The notes: generated by a model from the sequence alone, not told the origin. A stretch of DNA of 64,000 bases from Prauserella endophytica (GCF_005146945.1 NZ_SWMS01000003.1:62001-126000); one strand, 5' to 3'; counted from the stretch's first letter, positions 23,767-35,699 are shown. Translations and numbers: made by a program.

Positions 23767-24669
23767 CTAGTCGGTGGGCAGGGGAGAGACATCCAGTTCG
23801 GCGCCGACGACGCTGGCGCGGAGCCGGTTGACCAGGCGCAGCGCGTCCACCGCGGTGTCGTGGGTGGCGGCGGCGACGCTCAGCGTGAGCGCGTGGGCCA
23901 GCACGAGTCCCGCGGTCACCTCGCTCGCGGCCGTGGTCGTGGACTGCGGGGTGGACAGCACGGCGTGCACCTTCGGCGCCAGCGCCATGCCGAGGCTCTC
24001 GGTGACCACGACGACCTTGGCGCCCACCGTGTTCGCGTGCTCGACGATCACCGAGATCTCCCGGAACTGCCGGATCGGCGCGAACACGACCACCACCTCG
24101 TCCTCGCCCAGTGTCAGCAGCTCATCGGCGAGCCGGAAACCGGTGACGCCCCCGCCCCGCGCGCGCACTCCGATGCGCGTGAGCGAAAGGCGCAGGTAGT
24201 CGGCGAGGCTCGCGGCGGGCCCGATGCCGTAGGTCAGCACGCCGGGCGCGGTGATGAGCGCGTCCACGGCCCGCTGCCACGAATCGGTGTCGAGGCCCCT
24301 GCGCAGCTGGCCGAGCAGCGCGATGGTGTCGTCCAGCACGCGGGCGACCTGGTTGTCCGCAGTGGACACCCTGGCGAGCCGGTCGTCCATCGTCGCAGCC
24401 AGATCGCGCTGGCGGGTCAGCACGTCGAGCATGCTCCGCTTCAGCTCGCGGAAACCCTTGTAGCCAAGCGCCTTCGCCGCGCGTACCACCGTCGCGTCGC
24501 TGGTGCCGGTGCGGGTGCCGAGCTCGATGGCCGAGCACGACACGACGATCTCGGGGTGGTCGGCCATGAACTCGGCGACCATGCGCTCGCTGGCGGACAT
24601 GCCGTCGGCCAGCGCGGCCACCCGCTCGTGCAGCGGCGCGTCCCGCGAGCCGTTACCTGTAGTGTTCAT
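23767..24669 (-). CDS. RpiR/MurR family transcriptional regulator (HTH + SIS)
   Basis: 300 residues. The N-terminal HTH_6 domain includes MSASERMVAEFMADHPE and the recognition segment GTSDATVVRAAKALGYKGF. The C-terminal SIS (sugar isomerase) domain spans about 130-270, with VLTYGIGPAASLADYL and VVVVTESLGMALA. SIS domains bind phosphosugars, but several members control amino-acid catabolism. It is divergent from the SolA-like oxidase/hydantoinase operon and upstream of the DadA-like gene, so it is the likely local switch. Confidence 0.92.
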   Translation of the reverse strand: MNTTGNGSRDAPLHERVAALADGMSASERMVAEFMADHPEIVVSCSAIELGTRTGTSDATVVRAAKALGYKGFRELKRSMLDVLTRQRDLAATMDDRLARVSTADNQVARVLDDTIALLGQLRRGLDTDSWQRAVDALITAPGVLTYGIGPAASLADYLRLSLTRIGVRARGGGVTGFRLADELLTLGEDEVVVVFAPIRQFREISVIVEHANTVGAKVVVVTESLGMALAPKVHAVLSTPQSTTTAASEVTAGLVLAHALTLSVAAATHDTAVDALRLVNRLRASVVGAELDVSPLPTD

Positions 24670-24670
24670 T

Positions 24671-24694
24671 ACGACATTGACCCCTTCCTGTCGT
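24671..24694. promoter_or_regulatory. Candidate RpiR operator
   Basis: ACGACA (24671-24676) and TGTCGT (24689-24694) form an inverted repeat with a 12-bp spacer, in the 75-bp region between the divergent RpiR and oxidase genes. Nearby AT-rich GATTACATTAG suggests the promoter. Assigned on position and symmetry only. Confidence 0.4.
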
Positions 24695-24744
24695 GAAGAT
24701 TACATTAGCTCGCAACCTCGAGCCCGTACACCGTGGAGGTAAAC

Positions 24745-25904
24745 ATGTCCGACCGGGCTTCCGGCGTCGATGCGGACGTCGTCGTCGTCGGTGTCGGCAC
24801 GATGGGCAGCATGGCGCTGTGGCGCCTCGCCCGGGATGGGCTGCGCGTGATCGGGCTCGAACAGCACGCGGAGCTGGGACACGAGCACGGCGCCGCGGGC
24901 GGGCGCACCCGGATCTTCCGCGTCGCCTACAAGGAGGGCGCCTGGTACGTCCCGCTGCTGCGGCGGGCCGCCAGTGCCTGGGCCGAACTCGCCGAGGCGA
25001 CCGGGGAGCGGATCATGCTGCCCACCGGCGCCCTGAGCATCGGCGCCCCCGAGCATCCCGACGTCGCGGAGGTGCTGCGCAGCGGCGAGGAGTTCGGGCT
25101 CCCGCACGAGCGGCTCGACCACGACCAGCTCGCCGCCCGGTATCCGCAGCACGTCCTGCGTGACGACGACGTGGGCGTGCTCGATCCGCAGGGCGGGCTG
25201 CTGTTCCCCTCCACCGCCATCCGCGCCGCCGCCGGGCTCGCGCGCGACCTCGGTGGCGACGTGCGCACCGGCGTGCGCTGCACCGGTATCGACGAGGCGG
25301 GCGGCCACGTCCGCGTGCACACCACCGGCGGCGTGCTCACCGCGAGCCGCGTGCTCGTGTGCGGTGGGCCGTGGACCGCCGAGCTGCTGGCAGGCGTGCG
25401 GGGCCGGTACGAGGTGCGCAGGGTGGTGCTGCACTGGTTCCGCGCCACCGACCCCGCCGCCTTCGCCCCCGAGCGGTTCCCCGTCGGCATCAGGCGCAGC
25501 GGACCGGAGGCCGAGCTCTCGTTCTTCCCGCCCGACGGCGACGGCCTCGTCAAGGTCAACCTGCACATCCCCAAGGAAACCGTGCCCGACCTGTCCACAT
25601 TCGACAGAGCCGTGCCCGCCGGGTACACCCGGCGGGTCGAGACGGCCATCGGCGGCCTGTTCACCGGACTGGAACCCAGTGCGGAGGGCGCCGCCGCGTT
25701 CATCGAGGGCTACACCCCGGACAACCACGGGCTCATCGGCACCCCGCCCGGCTTCGAACGGGTCGTGTCGATGAGCGGATTCTCAGGGCACGGGTTCAAG
25801 CTCTCGCCCGTGCTCGCCTCGCTCGCCGTCGACGCCCTGCTCGGCCTCGGCGACGAGCCGCTCCCCGCCCGGCTCGATCTGGCCAGGACCTTCCAGGAGA
25901 CCGC

Positions 25905-25908
<4 letters not shown>
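24745..25908 (+). CDS. N-methyl-L-tryptophan/sarcosine oxidase-like FAD enzyme
   Basis: 387 residues. The ADP-binding motif is VVVVGVGTMGSMALWRLAR, followed by GLEQHAELGHEHGAAGGRTRIFR, a hallmark of monomeric sarcosine oxidase/SolA (flavin attachment and active-site region). The C-terminus has CGGPWTAELL and MSGFSGHGFKLSPVLA. Members demethylate N-methyl amino acids, giving formaldehyde and H2O2. The ATG at 24745 follows GGAGGT. The stop overlaps HyuA by ATGA, which supports a shared pathway with the hydantoinase. Confidence 0.9.
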
Positions 25909-27958
<2,050 letters not shown>

Positions 27959-27962
<4 letters not shown>

Positions 27963-29695
27963 CCGAGACCGTTGTGGACCAGGTGAGCGTGCAGGTGATC
28001 GGCAACGCCATGCTGTCGGTCGCCGAGGAGATGGGCGCCGTGCTGCGCCGGGCGAGCTACTCCACGAACATCAAGGAACGAGTCGACTGCTCCACGGCGC
28101 TGTTCGACGCGCAGGGCAGGCTCGTGGCACAGGCCGAGCACATCCCCATCCACATGGGCTCGATGAAGGGCCTGGTGCAGGCGCTGCTCGACCAGAAGGG
28201 CGCCGAGCAGCTGCGCGCGGGCGACGTCTACATCACCAACGACCCCTACACCGGCGGCGGCACCCACCTGCCCGACATCACCATGGTTGCGCCGGTGTTC
28301 CACGACGGCGGGCTCGTCGGGTTCAGCGCCAACATCGCCCACCACTCCGACGTCGGCGGTCACGTTCCGGGCAGCAACTCCGGCGACTCCACGAGCATCT
28401 TCCAGGAGGGCCTGCGCATCCCCATGGTGCGCTTCATGATCGACGGTGCGGTGAACGAGGAGGTGCTGGCGTTCGTCACCCTCAACTCGCGGCTTCCCGA
28501 GGAGCGCAGGGGCGACCTGCTGGCCCAGCTCGCCGCCGTGCACACGGGTGGCATCCGCTTCGCCGAGCTGCACGAGCTGCACGGCAGCGCCGTGATCGAC
28601 GCGGCGTGCGCGCAACTGCTCGACTACGCGCGGCGCAGGCTCGAGGTCGCCGTCGCCGCGATCCCGGACGGCACCTACACCGCCGCCGACTGGCTCGACA
28701 GCGACAGCCCCGGCCAGGAGCCCATCCGCATCCAGACCGCCATCACGGTGGCGGGCGAGGAGATCTCGATCGACTTCGCCGGCACCGGACGGCAGGCCGA
28801 CGTGGCGATCAACGTGGTCAGGTCCGCGCTCGAGGCCACCGTCTACTACGCGCTCAAGGCCGCACTCGATCCCGACATCCCCGCCAACGGCGGGTTTTTC
28901 GACGCCGTGCGCATCGACGCCCCGCTCGGCAGCATCGTCAACCCGCGTCCGCCGGCAGCCGTGGCGGCACGCACCGATGCCTGCCAGCGGGTGGCCGACG
29001 TGCTTCTCGCCGCGCTCGCGAAGGCGGTGCCCGGCCGCGTCCCCGCCGGCTCGCACAGTTCCATCACCTACGTCACCTTCGCGGGACCCGACGACGAGTT
29101 CTTCGTCTACCCGGAGGTGATCGCGGGCGGGGCTGGGGCGCGCTCGGACCGCGACGGCCTCGACGCCGTGCAGGTGCACGTCACCAACTCGTCGAACCTG
29201 CCCATCGAGGCGCTGGAGCTCGAGTACCCGCTGCGCGTGGACACCTACGAGCTGATCACCGACTCCGGAGGAGTGGGCGAGCACCGCGGCGGACTCGGCG
29301 TCCGGCGCGACATCCGGGTCCTGTCCGGCCAGGCCGACTTCTCCGCGCACGCCGACCGGCAGACGTTCCCTCCGCTCGGGCTCGAAGGAGGCGGGGACGG
29401 CACCACCGGCAGGTTCATCCTCCGTCCCGGCACCGAGACCGAGCGCACCCTGCCCGGCGGCCGGGTCTCCGGCATCACCCTCGACCACGGCGACGTCGTG
29501 CGCATCGAAAGTCCCGGATCCGGCGGCTACGGCGACCCGTTCGCGAGGCCGCCCGAGCTCGTCGCCCGCGACGTCGCGCAGGGCCGGGTGAGCGCCGACA
29601 GCGCACTGCGGGACTACGGCGTGGTGCTCACCGGCGACGGTGCCGTCGACGCCGGAGCCACCGCCCGCGTCCGCGGCGACCGGCGCGAGGGGTGA
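27959..29695 (+). CDS. hyuB: Hydantoinase B/oxoprolinase family protein
   Basis: 578 residues. Hallmarks are RRASYSTNIKERVDCSTALF, QAEHIPIHMGSMKG, GDVYITNDPYTGGGTHLPD, NIAHHSDVGG and the C-terminal ESPGSGGYGDP. The His/Asp residues are candidate metal ligands. It is the catalytic partner of HyuA and is coupled to it by ATGA. A tripartite tricarboxylate transporter follows 5 bp later, consistent with uptake of the cyclic substrate or a carboxylate relative. Confidence 0.93.
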
Positions 29696-29700
29696 GGCCG

Positions 29701-30684
29701 ATGCCAGCGTTCACGCGGGTGGCGGCGGCCGTCTGCGCCGCCGCGCTGCTCACCTCCTGCGCCGCGGCCGCGGAGACCGCGGCGAGCTACCCGAGCCGGT
29801 CGATCGACTACGTGGTGCCCTTCGCGGCGGGCGGGTCCACCGACATCGCCGCGCGGGCGGGAGCGGAGGCGCTGTCGGACGAGCTGGGCGTGCCCGTGAA
29901 CGTGATCAACAAGCCGGGAGCCGACCAGATCATCGGGGTCAGCTCGGTGCGTTCGGCCGAGCCCGACGGCTACACGCTGCTCGCCGACGGCGCCGGGTCC
30001 AGCTCCATCCAGGGCCTGCTGCCGTACGTGCCGTATGACTGGGCCGACCGCACGTTCGTCGCCAAGTTCGCGGAGGGCCCGCACGTCTACGTCGTCGGCG
30101 GTGACTCCCCGTACCGCGACTACGCCGACGTCGTCGAGGCGGCCAAGCGAAACCCGGAGGGCTTCACCGTCGGCTGGATCGGTGGCAGCAGCACCAGCGA
30201 CTACGCGACACTGCAGTTCCTCGCCGAGAACGGGATCGACGCCGCGCGCGTGCAGCGGGTGCCGTTCCGCAGCTCCGGAGAGGTGATGCGCGCCGTCGCC
30301 GCCGGCGACATCGACTTCGGCGCGGGCGGCGCGAGCTCGGCGTTCAGCCTCAGCAAGACGGGCAAGCTCCGGCCGATCGCCCTCACCGGGGACAAGCCGG
30401 TCGGCAAGCTGGCGGGCGTGCCCACCGCGGCCGAGCTCGGCCATCCCGGGCTCGACATGCGGTACTGGGTCGGAGTGTCCGCGCCGCCGGGTCTGCCCAG
30501 GGACCTCACCACGAAACTCGCCGACGCCGTCGCCGCCATCGCCGAGGACGAGACCGTCGTCGACGCGCTCGACGCCGTGGGGCTATCCCCCGCCGTGCTC
30601 ACCGGCGAGGACCTGCGCGCCGACATCGACCACGAGAAACGCCGGTTCGCCACGCTCTCGGAGCAGATCGGCGTCGCGGGCTGA
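29701..30684 (+). CDS. tctC: Tripartite tricarboxylate transporter substrate-binding lipoprotein (TctC/Bug)
   Basis: 327 residues. A signal peptide with lipobox LLTSC (C20) makes it an anchored extracytoplasmic binding protein. Bug-family motifs are SIDYVVPFAAGGSTDIAAR and VNVINKPGADQIIG, plus the HPGLDMRYWVGVSAPPGLP segment. Bug proteins bind carboxylates with few charged contacts, so the ligand cannot be predicted. The ATG is 5 bp after hyuB. The TctB and TctA genes follow, making a complete importer. Confidence 0.92.
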   Translation: MPAFTRVAAAVCAAALLTSCAAAAETAASYPSRSIDYVVPFAAGGSTDIAARAGAEALSDELGVPVNVINKPGADQIIGVSSVRSAEPDGYTLLADGAGSSSIQGLLPYVPYDWADRTFVAKFAEGPHVYVVGGDSPYRDYADVVEAAKRNPEGFTVGWIGGSSTSDYATLQFLAENGIDAARVQRVPFRSSGEVMRAVAAGDIDFGAGGASSAFSLSKTGKLRPIALTGDKPVGKLAGVPTAAELGHPGLDMRYWVGVSAPPGLPRDLTTKLADAVAAIAEDETVVDALDAVGLSPAVLTGEDLRADIDHEKRRFATLSEQIGVAG

Positions 30685-30719
30685 CCACTTCCTCCTCCAC
30701 CGCTTTCCCAGGAGGCCAC

Positions 30720-31223
30720 ATGGCCACGACCACCCCGCGGAGCCCGTCCAGGGCCCGCACACTGGGCTCATACGCCCCGATGCTCGTTCTCCTGCTGCTC
30801 GCCGGACTGTCCATCGAGGAGGGTCTGCGCCTGCTGCTCACCGTGGATCCCGCGGCGCAGGCCGACATGGCCGGCTGGTACGTCCTCGTGCTCGGCGTGG
30901 TCCTGGCCGTCACGAGCGCCTTCGCCGAACGCCCCTCGGCCACCGAGGGCACCGGCGACTCCGCAGGCGACCAACCCGCCGGGGCTCCGTCCCGCCGCCG
31001 CGACCTGCTCGTCTGCCTGGCGCTCGTGGCCGCCTACGCCGCGCTGCTCGGCACGCTCGGCTACGTGCTCGCCGGTGTCGGCGTCGTGTTCGTGTTCCTG
31101 CGCGTCATCTCCGGCTACGGCTGGGTCCGGTCCACTGTGTACACGATCGTGATCAACGCGGTCTTCGTCGCTCTGTTCGAACTGTCGGGAGTGGTTCTTC
31201 CCGCCGGGATCCTCAGGTTCTGA
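30720..31223 (+). CDS. tctB: Tripartite tricarboxylate transporter small membrane subunit TctB
   Basis: 167 residues with about four hydrophobic helices and a charged central loop (about 60-95), the usual size and layout of TctB. The C-terminus ends in the LFELSGVVLPAG region. The ATG at 30720 follows AGGAGG. It lies between TctC and TctA. Sequence conservation is low in this family, so the call relies on the neighbours. Confidence 0.85.
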   Translation: MATTTPRSPSRARTLGSYAPMLVLLLLAGLSIEEGLRLLLTVDPAAQADMAGWYVLVLGVVLAVTSAFAERPSATEGTGDSAGDQPAGAPSRRRDLLVCLALVAAYAALLGTLGYVLAGVGVVFVFLRVISGYGWVRSTVYTIVINAVFVALFELSGVVLPAGILRF

Positions 31224-31236
31224 GGGAGGCTGCCAG

Positions 31237-32727
31237 ATGGGACTGTCCGAACTGCTCGCGGGCTTCGCCGAGGTGTTCCAGCCGCAGGTGCTGCTGCTGG
31301 CCTTCCTCGGCTGTCTCGCGGGGACCATGGTCGGCGTGCTGCCGGGCCTCGGCCCGGTGTCGGCGATCGCGATCCTGTTTCCGCTCACCGCCTACCTCGG
31401 TCCGGCCGCCGCGATCGTGGTGCTCGCCGCGATCTACTACGGCGCCATGTACGGCGGCTCGACCAGCGCGATCCTGCTGAAGATCCCCGGCGAGGTCTCG
31501 TCGCTGCCCGCCGCGCTGGAGGGCTACCCGATGACCCGGCGCGGCCGGGCGGGAACCGCGCTCGCGATCGCCGCCGGAGCGTCGTTCGTGGCCGGGATCG
31601 CCGGCACGATCGGCGTCTGGCTGATCGGTCCGCACCTCGCCGGGTTCGCCCTGGAGTTCGGCCCGCCGGAGATGCTGGGGCTCGTGCTGTTCAGCCTCAC
31701 CGCGATCGCGGGCCTGTCGTCCGGCTCCGTCGTGCGCGGCATCGGGATGGCGGTGGCCGGGATGCTGCTCGCCTCCGTCGGGCTCGACCTGACCAGCAGC
31801 CAGCAGCGCATGACGTTCGGCTCGCTGGAGCTGATGCAGGGGCTCGACATCGTGCCCGTGATGATCGGCCTGTTCGGCGTCGCCGAGGTGCTGCGCACGC
31901 TCGAACGGGGCACACCCGTCGCGCAGGCCGCGAAGGTGGGCCGATTCCTGCCCACGCGGGACGAGTTCCGCCGCAGCGCCGGTGCGGCGGGCCGGGGTAC
32001 GGTGACGGGTTTCCTGCTGGGGCTCATCCCGGGCATGCTGCCGTCCACCACCACGTTCCTCAGCTACGCCAGTGAACGCCGCCGCGCGGAGCGAAAGGGT
32101 GACTCGCGGTTCGGCCAGGGCGCCGTCGAGGGGATCGGCGGCCCAGAGGCCGCGAACAACGCCACCGCGATGAGCGGCTTCGTGCCGCTGTTCAGCCTCG
32201 GCATCCCCACCGGCCCGACGATGGCGCTGATCATGGCGGCGCTCATGGTCTACGGCGTGGTGCCCGGCCCGACGATGTTCACCTCCGACGCCGACATCAC
32301 CGCCGCCGTCATCGCGAGCTTCTTCGTGGCCAACGTGATCCTGCTCGTGCTCAACCTGCCGCTGGCCGGGGTGTGGGCGAAGATCGCCCGCGTGCCGTAC
32401 GGCGTGCTCGGACCGGTGATCCTGGTGTGCTGCGGCGTCGGCGCGTACACCGCGCGCAACAGCGTGTTCGACATCGTGGTGTGCCTCGTCGCCGGGGTCG
32501 CGGGCTGGGCGATGGGCAAGCGCGGGCTCCCGGTGGCGCCGTTCGTGATGGGCTTCATCCTCGGGCCGATGCTGGAGCTCTCGCTGCGCCAGACCGTTGC
32601 GATCTCCCCGATGTCGCTTGTGGAGAGCCCGATCTTCCTGTGCTTCGCCGCGGCGGCGCTCGCGTCGGTCGCGCTCGCCTACCGGCTGCACCGAAAGGGC
32701 GTGGAGAAGGTGGACGCCAACGCGTGA
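31237..32727 (+). CDS. tctA: Tripartite tricarboxylate transporter large permease TctA
   Basis: 496 residues, about twelve helices. The family signature GVLPGLGPVSAIAILFPLT (about 30-48) is followed by AAIYYGAMYGGSTSAILL and GLIPGMLPSTTTFLSY, in the order expected for TctA. The ATG at 31237 follows GAGGGAGG. It completes the importer of the hydantoin module. The stop lies 3 bp from that of a convergent hydrolase. Confidence 0.95.
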   Translation: MGLSELLAGFAEVFQPQVLLLAFLGCLAGTMVGVLPGLGPVSAIAILFPLTAYLGPAAAIVVLAAIYYGAMYGGSTSAILLKIPGEVSSLPAALEGYPMTRRGRAGTALAIAAGASFVAGIAGTIGVWLIGPHLAGFALEFGPPEMLGLVLFSLTAIAGLSSGSVVRGIGMAVAGMLLASVGLDLTSSQQRMTFGSLELMQGLDIVPVMIGLFGVAEVLRTLERGTPVAQAAKVGRFLPTRDEFRRSAGAAGRGTVTGFLLGLIPGMLPSTTTFLSYASERRRAERKGDSRFGQGAVEGIGGPEAANNATAMSGFVPLFSLGIPTGPTMALIMAALMVYGVVPGPTMFTSDADITAAVIASFFVANVILLVLNLPLAGVWAKIARVPYGVLGPVILVCCGVGAYTARNSVFDIVVCLVAGVAGWAMGKRGLPVAPFVMGFILGPMLELSLRQTVAISPMSLVESPIFLCFAAAALASVALAYRLHRKGVEKVDANA

Positions 32728-32730
32728 GCG

Positions 32731-33954
32731 CTACCTGGCGAGGCGGTCGTCGAGCCAGTCGAACACCCGCTGCTCGACGACCAGCCTGCCTAGTGGCTCG
32801 CAGTGCCGGTCGGCGCCCTCCGCGGCGGTGAACCCGGCCAGCTCCGCCTCGCGGACGAGCCCGGCGAGCCTGCGTGACTGGCCCGGCCAGAACTCCTCGC
32901 CCTCCGGGTCGGTGATCAGCAACGGTGTCCGGACCCGCGCGCCGTCGGCCGCGAGCAGGCGATAGGTCCGCACGGTGGTGAACAGGTCGAACCAGCTGTC
33001 GTGCCGATACGGCCTGGCCCGGAACTTCAGGGTGCGGCCCAGTGCCGGGATCCGCGTCGCGAGGCGCAGGCCCCGCTCGAACGCCTCGCGGTCGCCGCCG
33101 TCGAGCTGCGCGGTGAGCCGGGCGCCGAGCTGTGCCATCCACGGCGTCGACACGTCCACCACGCCGGGGTCGATCACGGCCGCGCGCAGCCGGTGCTCGA
33201 AGGCCAGCGCGCGCGGCAGCCAGAAGCCGGCCTGGCTGAGCCCGTAACCGGCCAGCCGGTCCGCGTCGACGTCCGTTCTGCTGAGCAGCGCGTCGAGCAC
33301 GGGGGTGAGCACGGCCTCCCAGTCCGGGCGGAACCCGATGCCGCGTTCGAATAGCATCGACTGCTGGCCGGGACCGTCGTAGACGAACGCGTTCCAGTCC
33401 CGCTCGAGCGCCGCGGCCACCCCGGCCCCGCTCCACAGGTCGCTGAGCGCGCCATCGCTGCCGTTGGTGACCACGAGGGTGGGCCTCGGCCTGCCCGAGT
33501 CGTCGGGCCGCAGCAGGTAACCGGGCAGCGTCGTGTCCTCGTACCGCACGTTCACCCGCTCGTGCGCGCCGCCGGAGCAGTCGATGAAGGCGTCCCAGCA
33601 CGCGCGGTGCCTGCGGAACGTCGGCAGCAGGATGGCTTCCGTGTGCTTCTCGCGGAAGGCGTCGACGCCGCCGAGGGCGCAGGCCCAGTAGGTCGCCGCG
33701 CGCAGGAACCCGCCTCGGGCGCTGACCAGGTGCCCCGCCTCGCGGGCGGCGACGGCGGCCCGCTCGGTCGCGTCGGCGGTCGCGCACCACTCGCGGTACC
33801 ACGCGTGCTGTGCCTCGACGCGGCCGACCGTCGCGAGCACGGCCCCCGGTTCGCTGGCCCCGTGCACGGCCGCGCCCAGCACGACCCGGGTACGGAAGTC
33901 GAGAGCCCGGTCGCGGAAGAACCCGGTCGTCAGTACCTTGTTGCGCGTTGCCAT
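32731..33954 (-). CDS. Alpha/beta hydrolase (FrsA / pseudooxynicotine hydrolase-like)
   Basis: 407 residues. A helical N-terminal half (about 1-130) precedes the hydrolase core: LVVTNGSDGALSD (oxyanion region), FVYDGPGQQSML and nucleophile elbow GYGLSQAG. A late Asp in LLITDPEGEEFWPGQS and His in GADRHCEPLGR complete a possible triad. This architecture matches peptidase-S9-like or 2,6-dihydroxypseudooxynicotine hydrolase-like C-C bond hydrolases. Monocistronic; substrate unknown. Confidence 0.82.
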   Translation of the reverse strand: MATRNKVLTTGFFRDRALDFRTRVVLGAAVHGASEPGAVLATVGRVEAQHAWYREWCATADATERAAVAAREAGHLVSARGGFLRAATYWACALGGVDAFREKHTEAILLPTFRRHRACWDAFIDCSGGAHERVNVRYEDTTLPGYLLRPDDSGRPRPTLVVTNGSDGALSDLWSGAGVAAALERDWNAFVYDGPGQQSMLFERGIGFRPDWEAVLTPVLDALLSRTDVDADRLAGYGLSQAGFWLPRALAFEHRLRAAVIDPGVVDVSTPWMAQLGARLTAQLDGGDREAFERGLRLATRIPALGRTLKFRARPYRHDSWFDLFTTVRTYRLLAADGARVRTPLLITDPEGEEFWPGQSRRLAGLVREAELAGFTAAEGADRHCEPLGRLVVEQRVFDWLDDRLAR

Positions 33955-34086
33955 GCCGGGAAGTCGCGCGCCCCGGCTTGATCGTCACCCTGAACGAGAC
34001 AACAAGGGCCGGGTAATTGATTTTCCGCGCCGAGTCGACAATGTCCACGATGCGAACGCGGGTTGCCCAGAAAGCCCCTTCTTGGT

Positions 34087-34446
34087 GTGCTGGAAATCGT
34101 GACCCAATCGACCGCGCCACCGGACGTCACCGGTGTTGTCATCGTAATCGACGCCGGCGCGCGGATCGTGTACGCCTCGGGCGTGCCGGTCCCGCTCACC
34201 CGGCTCGAATTCGACCTGCTGTTGCACCTCTACCGCAACGCGGGCAGAGTGTGTCATCGCGCCGTGCTGCTCGACCGGGTGTGGGGAATGGCGAGGACGA
34301 GCACGCACCGCAGCCGCACGCTCGATGTCCACATCCGGAAACTGCGCGCCAAGCTCGGCGCCGAGCTCCCGTTGATCACCACCGTGCGCGGAGTGGGCTA
34401 CCGGTTCGACGGCGCCGCCCTGGTCCGGATGAAGGGCGATTCGTAA
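34087..34446 (+). CDS. Orphan winged-helix (OmpR/PhoB-type) DNA-binding protein
   Basis: About 119 residues holding essentially only a Trans_reg_C winged helix: VPLTRLEFDLLLHLYRNAG, VCHRAVLLDRVWG, RTLDVHIRKLRAKLG and TTVRGVGYRF. There is no receiver domain, so it cannot be a normal response regulator. The start is uncertain: GTG at 34087 or 34099, or TTG at 34063, all without a good ribosome site. It precedes the SsuD-like gene by 134 bp on the same strand and may regulate it. Local DNA is AT-richer than usual. Confidence 0.75.
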   Translation: MLEIVTQSTAPPDVTGVVIVIDAGARIVYASGVPVPLTRLEFDLLLHLYRNAGRVCHRAVLLDRVWGMARTSTHRSRTLDVHIRKLRAKLGAELPLITTVRGVGYRFDGAALVRMKGDS

Positions 34447-34452
34447 TTTACG

Positions 34453-34501
34453 GAAAGAAATTATCCAGGGCTGCCGCGATTCGCTGTGACGAATTTCTTT
34501 C
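34453..34501. terminator. AT-rich inverted repeat after the winged-helix gene
   Basis: GAAAGAAATT (34453-34462) and AATTTCTTTC (34492-34501) are exact 10-bp inverted repeats, 7 bp after the regulator stop. The second arm is followed by TTTCC. It could form a terminator, or a protein-binding site in the SsuD promoter region. Confidence 0.4.
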
Positions 34502-34513
34502 TTTCCATCGAAA

Positions 34514-34527
34514 CGTTCGCGCGAACG
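34514..34527. promoter_or_regulatory. Palindrome in the SsuD promoter region
   Basis: CGTTCGCGCGAACG is a perfect 14-bp palindrome about 54-67 bp upstream of the SsuD start. A second small symmetric element, TTCGG-CGC-CCGAA, follows at about 34543-34555. The spacing would suit a regulator dimer near the promoter. Assigned on symmetry only. Confidence 0.4.
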
Positions 34528-34580
34528 GGTGGAACTGATACGTTCGGCGCCCGAAACAAGCCTGAAGGGAACTTCTTCCG

Positions 34581-35699
34581 ATGAGCGTGACGCTGCACTG
34601 GTTCCTGCCGAGTCACGGTGACGGCAGGTCGATCGTGGACCGTCCGCACGTCACCGCGAGCGGCGCGAACACCCCGCGCGAGCCGGAGATCGAGTACCTC
34701 GCCCAGGTGGCGCAGGCCGCCGAGCACCTCGGATTCACGGGCATGCTGACGCCCACCGGCACGTGGTGCCAGGACGCCTGGCTGAGCACCGCCGCGCTGC
34801 TGAGCCGCACGAGCCGCATCAAGTTCCTCGTGGCCTTCCGCCCCGGCACGCTCACGCCGACCCTGGCGGCCCAGCTCGCGGTGACGTACCAGAAGATCTC
34901 GGGTGGCAGGCTGCTGCTCAACGTCGTGACCGGCGGCGACTCGGCGGAACAGCGCCGCTTCGGCGACTGGCTGGACCACGACCAGCGCTACGAGCGCACC
35001 GACGAGTTCCTGCACCTGTTGCGTGCGATCTGGTCGGGCGAGCCCGTGGACTTCGACGGCAAGCACTACCAGGTGCGTGACGCGCGGGCGTTCGACCTTC
35101 CCGACCCGGTGCCGCCGCTGTACTTCGGCGGTTCCTCCGAGGCGGCGCTGCCCGTCGCGGCCCGGCGCGCCGACGTCCACCTGACGTGGGGTGAGCCCCC
35201 GGCCGCGGTGGGGGCCAAAATCGCGAGGCTGCGCGAGCTGGCCGGGGAGGAGGGGCGGGCGCTGCGGTTCGGTCTGCGCGCCCACGTGATCACGCGAGAC
35301 ACGGGCGCGGACGCGTGGGGCACCGCCCAGCGGTTCCTGGACGAGATGGACCCCGCCGACGTCGCCGCGTCGCAGAAGCGGATGGCCGGGCTCGAGTCCA
35401 CGGGCCAGCAGGCCATGAACCGCCTGCACAACGGTGTGAAGACGGGCGACGCGCGCGAGCTGGAGGTGCACCCGGGCCTGTGGGCCGGGGTCGGTCTGCT
35501 GCGGGGCGGCGCCGGCACCGCGCTCGTCGGCAGCCACGCCGAGGTCGCCGACCTCATGGAGGAGTACCACGCGGCCGGCATCGAGGAGTTCATCCTGTCC
35601 GGCTACCCGCATCTCGAGGAGGCGTACTGGGTGGGCGAGGGCCTGCGGCCCGAGCTCCGCCGTCGCGGCCTGCTCGCGCCGGAGGGAGCGGCGCGTTGA
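34581..35699 (+). CDS. ssuD: FMNH2-dependent alkanesulfonate monooxygenase-like (LLM class)
   Basis: 372 residues, close to the 381 of E. coli SsuD. The SsuD-type opening LHWFLPSHGDGRS is followed by LGFTGMLTPTGTWCQDAWL (containing the conserved Cys), KFLVAFRPG, NVVTGGDSAEQRRFGDWLDH and FILSGYPHLEEAYWVGE. It desulfonates alkanesulfonates to aldehyde and sulfite with reduced FMN. The ATG follows AAGGGA. It is coupled to a MatC-like carrier by a TTGA overlap. A possible FMN reductase partner lies 11 kb away. Confidence 0.9.
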   Translation: MSVTLHWFLPSHGDGRSIVDRPHVTASGANTPREPEIEYLAQVAQAAEHLGFTGMLTPTGTWCQDAWLSTAALLSRTSRIKFLVAFRPGTLTPTLAAQLAVTYQKISGGRLLLNVVTGGDSAEQRRFGDWLDHDQRYERTDEFLHLLRAIWSGEPVDFDGKHYQVRDARAFDLPDPVPPLYFGGSSEAALPVAARRADVHLTWGEPPAAVGAKIARLRELAGEEGRALRFGLRAHVITRDTGADAWGTAQRFLDEMDPADVAASQKRMAGLESTGQQAMNRLHNGVKTGDARELEVHPGLWAGVGLLRGGAGTALVGSHAEVADLMEEYHAAGIEEFILSGYPHLEEAYWVGEGLRPELRRRGLLAPEGAAR

